From contig NZ_RCOG02000032.1 of NCBI RefSeq assembly GCF_009663685.2, positions 854,975 to 918,974 on the forward strand: 64,000 nt of DNA. Direction: 5' to 3'. This DNA is from Cupriavidus sp. U2 (GTDB lineage: Bacteria > Pseudomonadota > Gammaproteobacteria > Burkholderiales > Burkholderiaceae). Of this stretch, positions 33,901 through 42,389 are shown piece after piece; positions within the stretch are counted from its first letter, which is position 1, and every line of letters begins with the position of its first letter. The position numbers and the translations under genes were made by a program. The notes under the pieces are model-generated. The model was not told where the DNA came from, searched no databases, and saw only the letters and a program-made list of their open reading frames with translations.

Positions 33901-35711
33901 ATGGCAACCTCGCCACCCCGGAAAAGTGGGATGCGGGCGCCAAGCTCAAGAACATCGACCCGGACAGCCGTGCAATCCTGACCTACAACACCGCGGATGC
34001 GAACAGCGCCGGCATTCCGTTCCGTTGGAACAGCCTGCCGACGGCGTATCAGACAGCACTGAATGGCAGCGACAAGCTGGGCAGCCAGCGGCTGCTCTGG
34101 CTGCGCGGTGACAAGAGTAATGAAAAAACGTTGTTCCGACCCCGGTCCACAGCGTTGGGCGATATCGTGAACTCCAGTCCGCAGTACGTGGGAGCGCCCG
34201 GCGCCGGTTATGGCGATGCCACCTATGTGGATTTCGTCGCCGCCCAGAGCAAGCGCAAGCCGATGATCTATGTCGGCGCCAATGACGGCATGCTGCACGC
34301 GTTCTCGGCGGACATGAGCAGCGACCCGGCCAGCGACGGCGGCAAGGAACTGTTCGCCTACGTGCCATCAGCCCTGTATGGCAAGCTGGCCGACCTGACG
34401 GGCCCCAAATATGCCCATAGCTACTACGTCGACAGCACGCCGACGATCACCGATGCCTACGTCAACAACGCCTGGAAGACCGTGCTGGTGGGCGGGCTGG
34501 GCGGCGGCGGGAAGGGCATCTATGCACTCGATGTGACCAACCCGACGGCAATCAACGAGTCCACCGCGGCGTCAACCGCACTCTGGGAATTCACCAGCGC
34601 CAATGACGCGGACCTGGGCTACACCTATGGCCGGCCGAAGATCGTGCGGCTGGGCAACGGCAAATGGGCTGCGGTCTTCGGCAACGGCCTGAACAGTACT
34701 GCGGCACGCGGCTCGATTTTCGTCGTCTTCCTGGACCGCCCAGCTGGCAGCAAGACCTGGCGCCTCGGCACAGACTACCTCAAGCTGACGGTCGACGACG
34801 CCACCGACGCCCAGACCAAGTCCAACGGCATCATGCAGGTGTACGTCACCGATACCAATGGCGACTATGTGGCCGACGCCATCTACGCGGGTGATTTGCT
34901 CGGCAACGTCTGGAAGTTCGACGTCAGTGGCAAGACCCCGTCGGCCTATCAGGGTACCCGGCAACTGCTGTTCAAGGCGACCGATGCCAGCGGCAATGCC
35001 CAGCCCATCACAACGTCGTTCGGCGGCGTGCGCAATCGCTGGGGCGGCTACATCATGATGTTCGGCACCGGCCGGTACGTGGATGTCAGTGATCCCGCAA
35101 GCACGGGCATGCAGGCGGTCTACGGCATCTGGGACAAGAACAGCAGTGCGCAGCCCACAATCACGCGCTCCCAGCTGGTACAGCAGTCCATCATGATGGA
35201 AGCCCAGTACAAGGGCGGTGACTGGTATCGGGTGCTCAGCAAGAATCCGGTGAACTACAGCGGCGGCGCCATGGGCTGGTACCTGAACCTGGCATCCCCC
35301 AACGCGGACTCGCAGGGCGAGCGTGTGGCCTACGACCCGCAGATTAGCGGTACGCGACTGCTGTTCTCCACGCTGATACCTTCGACCGATCTTTGCGAAT
35401 ACGGCGGGACAGGCTGGGAAATGCTCATCGACGGCCTGACCGGCGGTCAGACGGTCGCGATGTTCGACGCCAATGGCGACGGCAAGTTCGACGGATCGGA
35501 TGCCGTTGGCGGCAGCGGTAACACCGCTGGCCAGGTAGTGAACGGCAAAAAATCGAACAACGGCATCCTGACCAATTCGACCGTCATCGGCAACAATTCG
35601 TACACCAGCGGAAGCGGATCCAACAGCAGCGCCGGCGGTGGTATCAGCAAGAACACCATCAACACCGGCTATCCGACCGGCCGCGTGTCATGGCGGCAGA
35701 TCCAGCGCTGA
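30906..35711 (+). CDS. pilY1: Pilus tip-associated adhesin PilY1
   Basis: A 1601-residue secreted protein that caps type IV pili. A signal peptide (to about residue 33, TASAAGPQ) leads to an N-terminal region beginning MVMIDLTKDHTLHQKAYNDY and TDLDGDGKLDTTY, of the PilY1 subtype whose first domain lacks the DxSxS metal site of von Willebrand A folds. The C-terminal beta-propeller (about residues 1100-1500) has the calcium loop DTNGDYVAD followed by IYAGDLLGNVWKFD. Large for the family. The ATG at 30906 is preferred over TTG at 30858 because it directly precedes the signal peptide. It is the penultimate gene of the first cluster. Confidence 0.95.
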   Translation: MTYPHSSRRFASRVQAALLAVSSMLAIATASAAGPQLTLTQRPLFAGGNVPPMVMIDLTKDHTLHQKAYNDYTDLDGDGKLDTTYTNSIEYAGYFDSAKCYTYDKTTIKGFVPKALVDKDKYCDGSTWSGNFLNWATMSRIDEVRKILYGGMRSTDTTTTTVLERAFLPMDAHAWAKFYNGADVAKLVPVSVEVASAIGTLTSNTKMALAAAAASNIALNDVSKVQIGDQLRFEPTSGATAGSSMTGWVMKVNTSSVNMAFYADGVSNPGNTSTQFSSWKVTNLTRGGLTLCNVTPKDSSNLNSQTNQQAPQIRVVAGNYATWGASEKWQCNWYTEANNTQGSFLPKINGTTVSGSSNGNRAALSGINSSAENPLQSARGLGMGQDVGVYNARVQVCVPGLIGSETCDQNNNKPTGLLQQFGGPGQMLFGLMTGSYDKNISGGVLRRNVTNFASEFNPDTGIFTYSAATNPVKGIVWNIDKLRPYGYSYSDGTYLNADQCNYQQTGIQPSGGTNAQNKPASEGNCSTWGNPISEIFVETLRYFGGKTATASFQPASNGKDATLGLTQPAWANPMDLPKSNPNRAPYCSPLNALVFNSSVSSYDNDQLSGMSALKGSPDISTYTNKVGVGENISGNSWFAGGIYGKTIDNLCSAKAVNNLSDVLGICPEGPSQKGTFQIAGAALFARLNRLRSDDDANTLGVPAQDTTSLKMSTYAVQLATNTPKISVNVNGKTVTIMPAYQLHPQSPNSVTADASTGTLVDFKVISQTATSGKFYVNWEDSIAGGDYDQDVWGILSYNVSGDTITVSTRVVSGSSANGQGFGYTISGTSQDGPHFHSGIYDFQYADPTNIKVTPSSAPINSTGGCNKCNFGDPETSVVYTANGKAGSQFQDPLLYAAKWGGFTDQNGSGTPDQTAEWDVILSNGNAGSDGVPDNYFYATNPVALAAALKNAFLSILKTSSAAAVAASTASLKIDSSIFQARFNGSDWSGQVLAYSLDKNGNLATPEKWDAGAKLKNIDPDSRAILTYNTADANSAGIPFRWNSLPTAYQTALNGSDKLGSQRLLWLRGDKSNEKTLFRPRSTALGDIVNSSPQYVGAPGAGYGDATYVDFVAAQSKRKPMIYVGANDGMLHAFSADMSSDPASDGGKELFAYVPSALYGKLADLTGPKYAHSYYVDSTPTITDAYVNNAWKTVLVGGLGGGGKGIYALDVTNPTAINESTAASTALWEFTSANDADLGYTYGRPKIVRLGNGKWAAVFGNGLNSTAARGSIFVVFLDRPAGSKTWRLGTDYLKLTVDDATDAQTKSNGIMQVYVTDTNGDYVADAIYAGDLLGNVWKFDVSGKTPSAYQGTRQLLFKATDASGNAQPITTSFGGVRNRWGGYIMMFGTGRYVDVSDPASTGMQAVYGIWDKNSSAQPTITRSQLVQQSIMMEAQYKGGDWYRVLSKNPVNYSGGAMGWYLNLASPNADSQGERVAYDPQISGTRLLFSTLIPSTDLCEYGGTGWEMLIDGLTGGQTVAMFDANGDGKFDGSDAVGGSGNTAGQVVNGKKSNNGILTNSTVIGNNSYTSGSGSNSSAGGGISKNTINTGYPTGRVSWRQIQR

Positions 35712-35746
35712 TGCCTGGGCAGGACGAGGATGACAGGAGAACTGCG

Positions 35747-36214
35747 ATGATGAAATTTGAGAAGACCAGGGGCGGGCGCCACGCCGGCGCCCGGGGCTTC
35801 ACGCTGATAGAGCTGATGATCACGGTGATGATCGTCGGCATTCTGGCGGCGGTCGCCATCCCGCAATACCAGCAGTTCGTGACCAAGTCGCGGCGCGCCG
35901 AGGCCAAGGCCGGCCTGGCCCGCGTGCAGGGGGCGCTGGAACGGTACTTCACGGTCAACAACACCTACACCGTCGATCCGTCGGCGCTCAAACTGACGAA
36001 GTGCGATGACGCCAAGACGCCGTCTGGCGACACCTGCGAATCCACCAACTACATCATCACCATCGCGCCATCCGGCGGCTCCATCGCCACCGGTTTCCAA
36101 CTGACCGCCACACCAGTGGCCAATCGCCAGGACCCCGTGTGCGGCAATTTCACGGTCGACAACCTGAACGTCAAGACGTCGACGGGCACGGGTGCAGCCG
36201 GCACCTGCTGGTAG
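35747..36214 (+). CDS. pilE: Type IV pilin-like protein PilE
   Basis: A 155-residue pilin: leader ending HAGARG (Gly17), mature start FTLIELMITVMIVGILAAVA with Glu5, and a C-terminal disulfide region (Cys in DPVCGN and terminal GTCW). As the last gene of a minor-pilin cluster it is probably the PilE minor pilin needed for tip assembly rather than the major subunit. The ATG at 35747 follows AGGAGA, 35 bases after pilY1. A 147-base gap separates it from the second cluster. Confidence 0.93.
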   Translation: MMKFEKTRGGRHAGARGFTLIELMITVMIVGILAAVAIPQYQQFVTKSRRAEAKAGLARVQGALERYFTVNNTYTVDPSALKLTKCDDAKTPSGDTCESTNYIITIAPSGGSIATGFQLTATPVANRQDPVCGNFTVDNLNVKTSTGTGAAGTCW

Positions 36215-36361
36215 CGGACTGGCAGCAAGGCTGCCGGGCGGCGTCGGAGATTTCGGAGAGCCGCTCGGACACACATTGACGCAACTCCGTCACATCCGGA
36301 CACGTTTTAACCCCCTTCCTGCCGCTATCGTGGCCATCCGTTCCCGACGAACCGATGCGCC

Positions 36362-36787
36362 ATGCCTTCCTCGGCTTCCTGTTTTCCGTTTCGACTGATC
36401 CACCGCCCCCCTGCGGTCCTTGGCGTTTCGCGTCATCGGGCCCGGGGCGACGTTCTTGTCGAATCACTGGTCTGCCTGGCCATCGTGGGCCTGGGCGCGG
36501 TACCGCTGGCCACGCTGGGCAGTGCCTGGTTGCGCTGGGGCGGCCAGCACGAGCGGCTCGGCGCCACGCTGCGGCTGGCGGCGGAACAGGCTGAGGCGCG
36601 CGACGAAGGTTGGCGGCTGGTCAGCGGCGATGCAGACCGTGCTGCGCTGTGCGGGGCCACCTTCGCCGATGGTGGCTGCCTGCACGGCGACCGCATCGCA
36701 CTGGCCACCTTGCCGCCTGATGCGCTGACGCGCCCGCAGGACCGGGCAATGTCCGTGACGCACATTGCCCTGTGGGTGCGGCCATGA
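36362..36787 (+). CDS. PilV-like prepilin of the second cluster
   Basis: A 141-residue prepilin-like protein. The basic leader ends HRARG before DVLVESLVCLAIVGLGAVPL; Glu is at mature position 5, but the first mature residue is Asp instead of a hydrophobic one. It is shorter than the PilV of the first cluster. The C-terminal domain keeps a Cys pair (LCGATFADGGC). The stop overlaps the next start by four bases. First gene of an apparent six-gene diverged duplicate of the upstream minor-pilin cluster. Confidence 0.75.
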   Translation: MPSSASCFPFRLIHRPPAVLGVSRHRARGDVLVESLVCLAIVGLGAVPLATLGSAWLRWGGQHERLGATLRLAAEQAEARDEGWRLVSGDADRAALCGATFADGGCLHGDRIALATLPPDALTRPQDRAMSVTHIALWVRP

Positions 36788-37758
36788 CGTGCCGCCGCCT
36801 GACACATGGGAACGCACGAGGCTTCACGCTCGCGAGCCTGATGGTAGGCATTTCCCTGGGCCTGATCGCCACCTTTGCCGCACTGGCCACCTTCCAGGTC
36901 ATGCGCACCGCGTACGCCACCGTGGTTGACGGCGTTTTGATCGAGGAACGGGGGCAGCGCGCATTGTTCATCCTGGCCCACTCCATTCGACAGGCGGGAT
37001 GGATTCCCGCGCATGTCGCGCTCGCGCCGGCGCATCCGGCGCCGGTGCCGCCCATCGAAGGCCGCGACGACTGCGCGCAGCCATCGCTCCACACGCAAAC
37101 GCAGACACCATCGCGGACGCAATCCCCGATGCAGTGCGCGCGGGGCGGTGTGAACGGCAGCGATGCGCTGCTTGTGCGCGTATCCGGCAGCGGCCTTGCC
37201 GCCGACCCCACCTTGCCTGACGGCACCATGAGCGACTGCGGCGGCTATGCACTGCCGGCCCGCGCCATCGTCCGGGCCAGCGGAGCGGCCCTGCCTCACC
37301 ACGCCTCGACCAACCTGTTTTACGTGGGCACGGGCGGTGACGGCGTGCCACAGCTGCTGTGTCGCTATCCGACCCGCCAGGGCAGCCGCCTGCTGGCGGG
37401 CGCCCACACGGCCGGCACGCTGGTGCGTGGCGTGGAGATGCTGCAGCTGCGCTACGGCATCGACTCTGACGGCGATGGACGGATCGACCGATTCGTGCCG
37501 GCGCGTGAATTGCCCACACAGGGCTCCGCCGGCTGGCATCGCGTGCATGCAGTGCAGATCGCCGTGGTCATACGTGGCGAGCGCCCTACGCTCGCGCCTG
37601 GCACCACGCAACGGCTCACGCTGTTTCCAGGCGACGGCGCCAGCCACGCCGACGACCAGGTCTTCATGCCGGCCAGACATCCGCGCCTGAGGCGCCGGGT
37701 GTTCGCCACCACGGTTCGGCTTCGCAACCCGTCACCGTGCCAGGGGATCATATGCTAA
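36784..37758 (+). CDS. PilW-like prepilin of the second cluster
   Basis: A 324-residue protein with leader GNARG before FTLASLMVGISLGLIATFAA. Mature position 5 is Ser, not the Glu that aligns subunits in the pilus core, an unusual change. Later PilW-like features remain (YGIDSDGDGRIDRFVPA, HAVQIAVVIRGERP). An inserted Thr/Gln/Pro-rich stretch lies near residues 96-115. It overlaps both neighbours at start and stop codons, so translation is chained. Confidence 0.78.
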   Translation: MTCRRLTHGNARGFTLASLMVGISLGLIATFAALATFQVMRTAYATVVDGVLIEERGQRALFILAHSIRQAGWIPAHVALAPAHPAPVPPIEGRDDCAQPSLHTQTQTPSRTQSPMQCARGGVNGSDALLVRVSGSGLAADPTLPDGTMSDCGGYALPARAIVRASGAALPHHASTNLFYVGTGGDGVPQLLCRYPTRQGSRLLAGAHTAGTLVRGVEMLQLRYGIDSDGDGRIDRFVPARELPTQGSAGWHRVHAVQIAVVIRGERPTLAPGTTQRLTLFPGDGASHADDQVFMPARHPRLRRRVFATTVRLRNPSPCQGIIC

Positions 37759-38312
37759 GTCGTCGCAGGCCTACAGGTGCCGCGCTACTCGCGTTCGTCG
37801 CCACGCTGATGCTGCTGATGGGTGGCATCTGCGCCGCTGCCACACACTTTCTGCTGGCAGGCCGGCAACTGGCAAGCCAGCCGCTCGACCGCGAGATCGC
37901 CTTCCGCGCCGCCGAAGCGGCATTGCACGATGCCGAAGCCGACCTGATCGCCGCCATCGCATCGGGCAGCGCGCGTCTGGCCAGCTGGCCCGCGCCGGGT
38001 ACCTGCGCGGATGGCGCGCAGGGTGGGATCTGCATGGCCGACGGGGATCACCGCGTGTGGCAGGCATGGCTGGACGGCGACGTGGGCGGTGCGGCTGCCA
38101 TCATCGGTGTCGCGCTGGGCACCTTCACGGGCGCACAACTGCCGGTACTGCCGGCAGCCGTGATCGGCGCCACGACATTGCCCCGCTACCTGATAGAGAT
38201 CCGCGACGACCCGCCGGCGGCCGGCATGTGGCCACGCATGCGCATCGTTGCGCTGGGCATGGGACGGGACACGGAAGTCCGCGTGCTGCTGCAGACGGAG
38301 TTTCAGCCATGA
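37752..38312 (+). CDS. PilX-like prepilin of the second cluster
   Basis: A 186-residue PilX-like protein. The short basic leader ends RRRPTG, followed by AALLAFVATLMLLMGGICAA, without Glu5 as in PilX. The downstream helix AFRAAEAALHDAEADLIAA repeats the pilX marker EALxDA. Ends with an RYLIEIRDD segment like that of the first PilX (RYLIEPLKE). Overlaps the PilW-like stop by seven bases and the next gene by four. Confidence 0.78.
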   Translation: MLSRRRPTGAALLAFVATLMLLMGGICAAATHFLLAGRQLASQPLDREIAFRAAEAALHDAEADLIAAIASGSARLASWPAPGTCADGAQGGICMADGDHRVWQAWLDGDVGGAAAIIGVALGTFTGAQLPVLPAAVIGATTLPRYLIEIRDDPPAAGMWPRMRIVALGMGRDTEVRVLLQTEFQP

Positions 38313-40138
38313 GCATCGCCTATCGTGTCGTTCGATTGCTTCTCACCCTGGTCCTGGCGGCATGCTCGATCCCCGCAAGCTTCGCAACGCCCGGTCAGCT
38401 TCCGCTGGGATATCGCGTCTCCAGTGGCAACTATCCCTGGACAGGCCGGCTGCATGCCCTGGCGTTCCGGACGGCGGCACTTCCTGCCGCGCCCGTACAG
38501 ATGCCCTGGGAAGCCGGCGATCAGCTCGATCGCCAGGAATTGCACGCGCGGCGGCTTTACCTGAGCGGCAGCCAGATCGTTCCGTTGCGCTGGTCAGCCA
38601 TCGATGACGAGGCCCGGTCCGTACTCGATGGCGTCACACCCGAGGGCGCCGGGCAAGCGCGGCTGGCATGGCTGCAAGGCGACCTGCGGAATGCTGCCCT
38701 GCGGCAGCGCGATACCCGTCTGGGCAATGCTGCGGGCGCGCGCGTGCATGTCGTGGCGCCGCCGGCCTGGTTACCGATGCAGCCGGGCCACACGGATTTC
38801 CGTCAACGCCATGCCAAGCGGCCGACCATGGTCTGGCTGGGCACCCGTGACGGCCTGTTGCATGGCTTCGACGCCGTAACCGGGCAGGAACGGGTCGGCT
38901 ACCTGCCGCGCGCCGCCCTCGCAGGCGCCGCCTTGCTGACCCGACCCATCGGGACTATGCCATCCGCGCCATGTCCGCGCCCCGTCAGCATCGACGCCGA
39001 CCCGTCGGGCACATGGCGCACGCTGCTGCTGTGTGGAATGCCGGCGCGCCAGACGTCGTCGTTTGTCCAACCCGGCGCGGTATTCGTGCTCGATGTCTCG
39101 GCGCCCGACGCGCCAACGCCAATCCGCCTGGTGTGGGAAGTACAAGCGAACAACATGCTACGGCTGTCGGGCAGCGGCCCCATCGGCGCGGCCATGTGGA
39201 TGGCACGCGGCGAGCGCCGCTGGGCGGCAGCCGCAATCGTTTCCCCCGACACCGGCACGCATGCGCGCGCGGCGCTGGCGCTGCTGCCGCTCGACCGGCC
39301 CGCGCAGAACTGGTCGGCATCCGCAGACGTCCCACGCATCACGTTGCCCGATGCGGGCTGCGCGGCGACCACCGCATCGATCCCCTTGCTGGCCGTGGCC
39401 ATCCGTAGCACGGCCAGCGGCATGGCGCAGGCGGCGTATGCCACCGATGCGGCCGGCAGGCTCTGGCGCTTCGACCTTGGCCACTTGTCCACCGGTGCCC
39501 CGGCGCGGTCGGCCACCTGCATGCATCGGCAGCGAGGCATCGCCGGTGACAACACTGACGCCCCGGTGGTCGTGCAGACGGGCACAACGCCGCTCATCGT
39601 CTACGGCACCGGCAACGAAGTGTCCGCGATACCAGATTCCCCCGGCAGCTCGCAGGCACCGGCCAGCATCGCGGCATTGGCGAAGGGCGAAGGCGTCGTC
39701 CTCCGGTCGGCACAACCCGACGCCGCTTCGGCAAACGGCTGGACGCTGACCCTGCCCCGCCCCGGCGAACGCGTGGACACGCTCTACAGCGCCAGCCCGG
39801 TCCACCTGGGATTTACCACCGTGGACGAGGCGGGAACATGGCGCAGCTATCTTGTCGATGCCGCCCGCGGCGAGTCGGTGACCACCCTGGACGGCGACGG
39901 CAAGCCGGTCCACGCCGTGACCGGCCTGCCATGGGCCGGCGGCATGCCGGCACCCATCGGCATCACGTCGACACTCGCCACCGGCCAGCCGACCACCCCT
40001 GCTACCGCCACGCGTGACACATTCGGACTCGATCTCTGGCAGGTGGACGGCGACACGGCCGCGCTGTTGCAGCAGGCACGCTGGCACAGGCGGCGAGGAC
40101 GCCTGGGCTGGCGGGAACTGGTGAGGTCGCCGCAATGA
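38309..40138 (+). CDS. Short PilY1-like protein (beta-propeller only)
   Basis: A 609-residue exported protein with a signal sequence (residues 1-26, ending SFATPGQ). It aligns by eye only with the C-terminal beta-propeller of PilY1 (TMVWLGTRDGLLHGFDAVTG, then ATDAAGRLWRFDLGHL). The whole N-terminal domain of about 900 residues found in the upstream PilY1 is missing, and the propeller loop that binds calcium there (DTNGDYVAD) is replaced by ATDAAGR. It probably caps a second pilus-tip complex with altered adhesion and no calcium control; this is inference. Overlapping start and stop codons on both sides. Confidence 0.8.
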   Translation: MSIAYRVVRLLLTLVLAACSIPASFATPGQLPLGYRVSSGNYPWTGRLHALAFRTAALPAAPVQMPWEAGDQLDRQELHARRLYLSGSQIVPLRWSAIDDEARSVLDGVTPEGAGQARLAWLQGDLRNAALRQRDTRLGNAAGARVHVVAPPAWLPMQPGHTDFRQRHAKRPTMVWLGTRDGLLHGFDAVTGQERVGYLPRAALAGAALLTRPIGTMPSAPCPRPVSIDADPSGTWRTLLLCGMPARQTSSFVQPGAVFVLDVSAPDAPTPIRLVWEVQANNMLRLSGSGPIGAAMWMARGERRWAAAAIVSPDTGTHARAALALLPLDRPAQNWSASADVPRITLPDAGCAATTASIPLLAVAIRSTASGMAQAAYATDAAGRLWRFDLGHLSTGAPARSATCMHRQRGIAGDNTDAPVVVQTGTTPLIVYGTGNEVSAIPDSPGSSQAPASIAALAKGEGVVLRSAQPDAASANGWTLTLPRPGERVDTLYSASPVHLGFTTVDEAGTWRSYLVDAARGESVTTLDGDGKPVHAVTGLPWAGGMPAPIGITSTLATGQPTTPATATRDTFGLDLWQVDGDTAALLQQARWHRRRGRLGWRELVRSPQ

Positions 40139-40599
40139 TGTCACATCGACCCAATCGCGCGCCCCGGACCGCTGGCTTCAGCCTGGCCGAACTGCTGGTC
40201 GTGGTGGTCATCGTCACCATACTGACGATGCTGGCCGTGCCGGCCTGGCAGCGTCAGGCCGAGCGCGGCTGGCGCATGCAGGCACGTGCGGAACTGGTCG
40301 CGGCCATGCTCGCACTAGAGCGCCATGCATTGGTGAACCTGACGTTCGCCAGCGCAACCGATGACGCGACACCGGCCGGCGACTGGCCGAAAGCCGTCCC
40401 ACCGCCACCGGCGCGTACCCGTCACTGGCTTACCGCCACCAGCTGCGACGGCATCTCGCTGTCACGCTGCGTGGAAGTGCGCGCCGTCCCGGTACGGCCC
40501 GACCCGCTTTGCGGCACCCTGGTGCTTCGCAGCAGCGGGGAGTGGCTCTTTCTGCCCACGCCCGATGGTGGCGCAAAGCGGTTGCCGCCGGAATGCTGA
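40135..40599 (+). CDS. PilE-like prepilin of the second cluster
   Basis: A 154-residue pilin-like protein with leader ending PRTAG before FSLAELLVVVVIVTILTMLA, Glu5 intact, and a C-terminal Cys-rich domain (ATSCDGISLSRC, DPLCGTLV). The DPxCG element near the C-terminus is shared with PilE of the first cluster (RQDPVCGN). ATG codons at 40135 and 40138 overlap the previous stop. The next gene starts seven bases before its stop. Confidence 0.8.
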   Translation: MMSHRPNRAPRTAGFSLAELLVVVVIVTILTMLAVPAWQRQAERGWRMQARAELVAAMLALERHALVNLTFASATDDATPAGDWPKAVPPPPARTRHWLTATSCDGISLSRCVEVRAVPVRPDPLCGTLVLRSSGEWLFLPTPDGGAKRLPPEC

Positions 40600-41138
40600 A
40601 CATCATGCCGAGGCGAAAGCGGTTGCAGCAGCATGGCGTGACGCTGACCGAACTGCTGGTATCGCTGGCCGTATCGGCCGTGCTTGCGGTGGTCGCATGG
40701 CCCGCCATCGGCACGCTTGTCGCCGAACAGAGCGCCAGCCACGCCGCAGACCGCCTGGCGGCGTCGCTGGCGCTGGCACGCACAACGGCGTCGGCGCGGC
40801 GGGCCGACGTGCGGCTGGCGCCGATCCACGGCGCAGACACGCTGGATCGCGGCTGGCAGTTGACGGCCCTGGGAGACACCGCTGGCGAGCAAACCCCGCC
40901 GTTTTCGGTGGTGGCATTGCATGAACGCTGCTTGCGCATCACGCTGCGCGCCACGGCCGGCACTGCAGCCACCCAAAGCCTGCGCTTGACACCTGTGGGA
41001 TACTCACGGTCGGAGCGTGGCGGCTTTCTGGCCGCCACTTTCCTGGTGCGTTGCCACCAGGCGCAACGCCAGGTACGGCTTGGCGCCCAGGGACGCATCC
41101 GGATCTGCCGGCCCGGCACCGATGCCGAGTGCGACTGA
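40593..41138 (+). CDS. GspH/FimT-like prepilin of the second cluster
   Basis: A 181-residue pseudopilin with leader ending LQQHG before VTLTELLVSLAVSAVLAVVA, Glu5 present, followed by the FimT-type helix AADRLAASLALARTTASARR and a C-terminal β-domain with Cys residues. It is last in this cluster, whereas fimT is first in the upstream cluster, so the duplicate has been rearranged. Start at 40593 overlaps the PilE-like stop; 40605 is an alternative ATG. Confidence 0.78.
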   Translation: MLNIMPRRKRLQQHGVTLTELLVSLAVSAVLAVVAWPAIGTLVAEQSASHAADRLAASLALARTTASARRADVRLAPIHGADTLDRGWQLTALGDTAGEQTPPFSVVALHERCLRITLRATAGTAATQSLRLTPVGYSRSERGGFLAATFLVRCHQAQRQVRLGAQGRIRICRPGTDAECD

Positions 41139-41233
41139 CCATGCCGCAGGCGCCAGGGCACCGGTCCGACGCTCCTGATTTCCCCGCTTTTCGATTGACC
41201 GGACATACCACTTCAGGCCCGACTCGCCACACC

Positions 41234-42355
41234 ATGTTTTCCGATTCCGACCACACCGCCATGGCGCAGGCCCTGGCACTCGCCGCACGGGGCATGTACA
41301 CCACCACGCCAAATCCTCGCGTCGGTTGTGTCCTGATGAAGGACGGACAGGTCATCGGACAGGGCTATACGCAGCCGGCCGGCCAGGATCATGCCGAAAT
41401 CCAGGCCATGAAGGACGCGATTGCGCACGGTCATGACCCGGCGGGTGCCACCGCCTATGTCACGCTGGAACCGTGCAGCCACTTTGGCCGCACGCCGCCG
41501 TGTGCCGACGCGCTGGTACGCGCGCGCATCGCCCGCGTGGTGGCCGCCATGGAAGACCCGAACCCGAGCGTGTCGGGCCGGGGCCTGCAGCGGCTGCGCG
41601 ACGCGGGCATCGACGTGCGCTGCGGGCTGCTCGAAAAGGAAGCCCGCGACCTCAATATCGGCTTTGTCTCGCGCATGACGCGCGGGCTGCCGTGGGTGCG
41701 CGTCAAGGTGGCGGCCTCGCTCGATGGCGGCACGGCCTTGCACGACGGCACCAGCCAATGGATCACGAGCCAGGCCGCGCGTGACGACGGCCATGCGTGG
41801 CGCGCCCGCGCGTGCGCCATCCTGACCGGCATCGGCACCGTGCGGGACGACAACCCCGCGCTGACCGTGCGGGCCGTGGACACGCCGCGCCAACCCCAAC
41901 GCGTACTGGTCGACTCGCGGCTCGAAGTGCCGCTCGACGCGCAGATCCTGCATCGCGACACGGGCGATTTCGCCAAACCGGTTCTGGTGTTCTGCGCCGT
42001 CGAGGACAAGGCCCGCCAGCGCGCGCTGGAAGACCGGGGCGTCGAAGTCGTGGTGCTGCCCAACCGGCACGGCAAGGTGGAACTGCGCCGCATGCTCGAA
42101 GCGCTGGGCCAGCGCGGCATCAATGAACTGCATGTGGAAGCCGGCTACAAGCTCAACGGATCGCTGATTCGCGAAGGCTGTGCCGACGAACTGCTGGTCT
42201 ACATGGCGCCCCGGCTGCTGGGGGACGCGCAGGGCATGTTCAACCTGCCGCCATTGACCCGGCTGGAAGACGCCGCGCAATTCCGCTGGCACGAGGTGCG
42301 GCAGATCGGCGACGACCTGCGCCTGATCGCCCGCCGCGCCGACAGCAAGGACTGA
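41234..42355 (+). CDS. ribD: Bifunctional riboflavin biosynthesis deaminase/reductase
   Basis: A 373-residue enzyme performing deamination and side-chain reduction of the pyrimidine intermediate in riboflavin synthesis. The N-terminal deaminase (residues 1-145) has the zinc motif HAEIQAM and EPCSHFGRTPPC. The C-terminal reductase (from about 150) has PWVRVKVAASLDGGTALHDG and HVEAGYKLNGSLI. The ATG at 41234 fits the family. ribE follows after 34 bases. First gene of the rib block. Confidence 0.96.
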   Translation: MFSDSDHTAMAQALALAARGMYTTTPNPRVGCVLMKDGQVIGQGYTQPAGQDHAEIQAMKDAIAHGHDPAGATAYVTLEPCSHFGRTPPCADALVRARIARVVAAMEDPNPSVSGRGLQRLRDAGIDVRCGLLEKEARDLNIGFVSRMTRGLPWVRVKVAASLDGGTALHDGTSQWITSQAARDDGHAWRARACAILTGIGTVRDDNPALTVRAVDTPRQPQRVLVDSRLEVPLDAQILHRDTGDFAKPVLVFCAVEDKARQRALEDRGVEVVVLPNRHGKVELRRMLEALGQRGINELHVEAGYKLNGSLIREGCADELLVYMAPRLLGDAQGMFNLPPLTRLEDAAQFRWHEVRQIGDDLRLIARRADSKD

Positions 42356-42389
42356 CAACCGTATTTATCGTATTCAGACAGAGGCAAGC

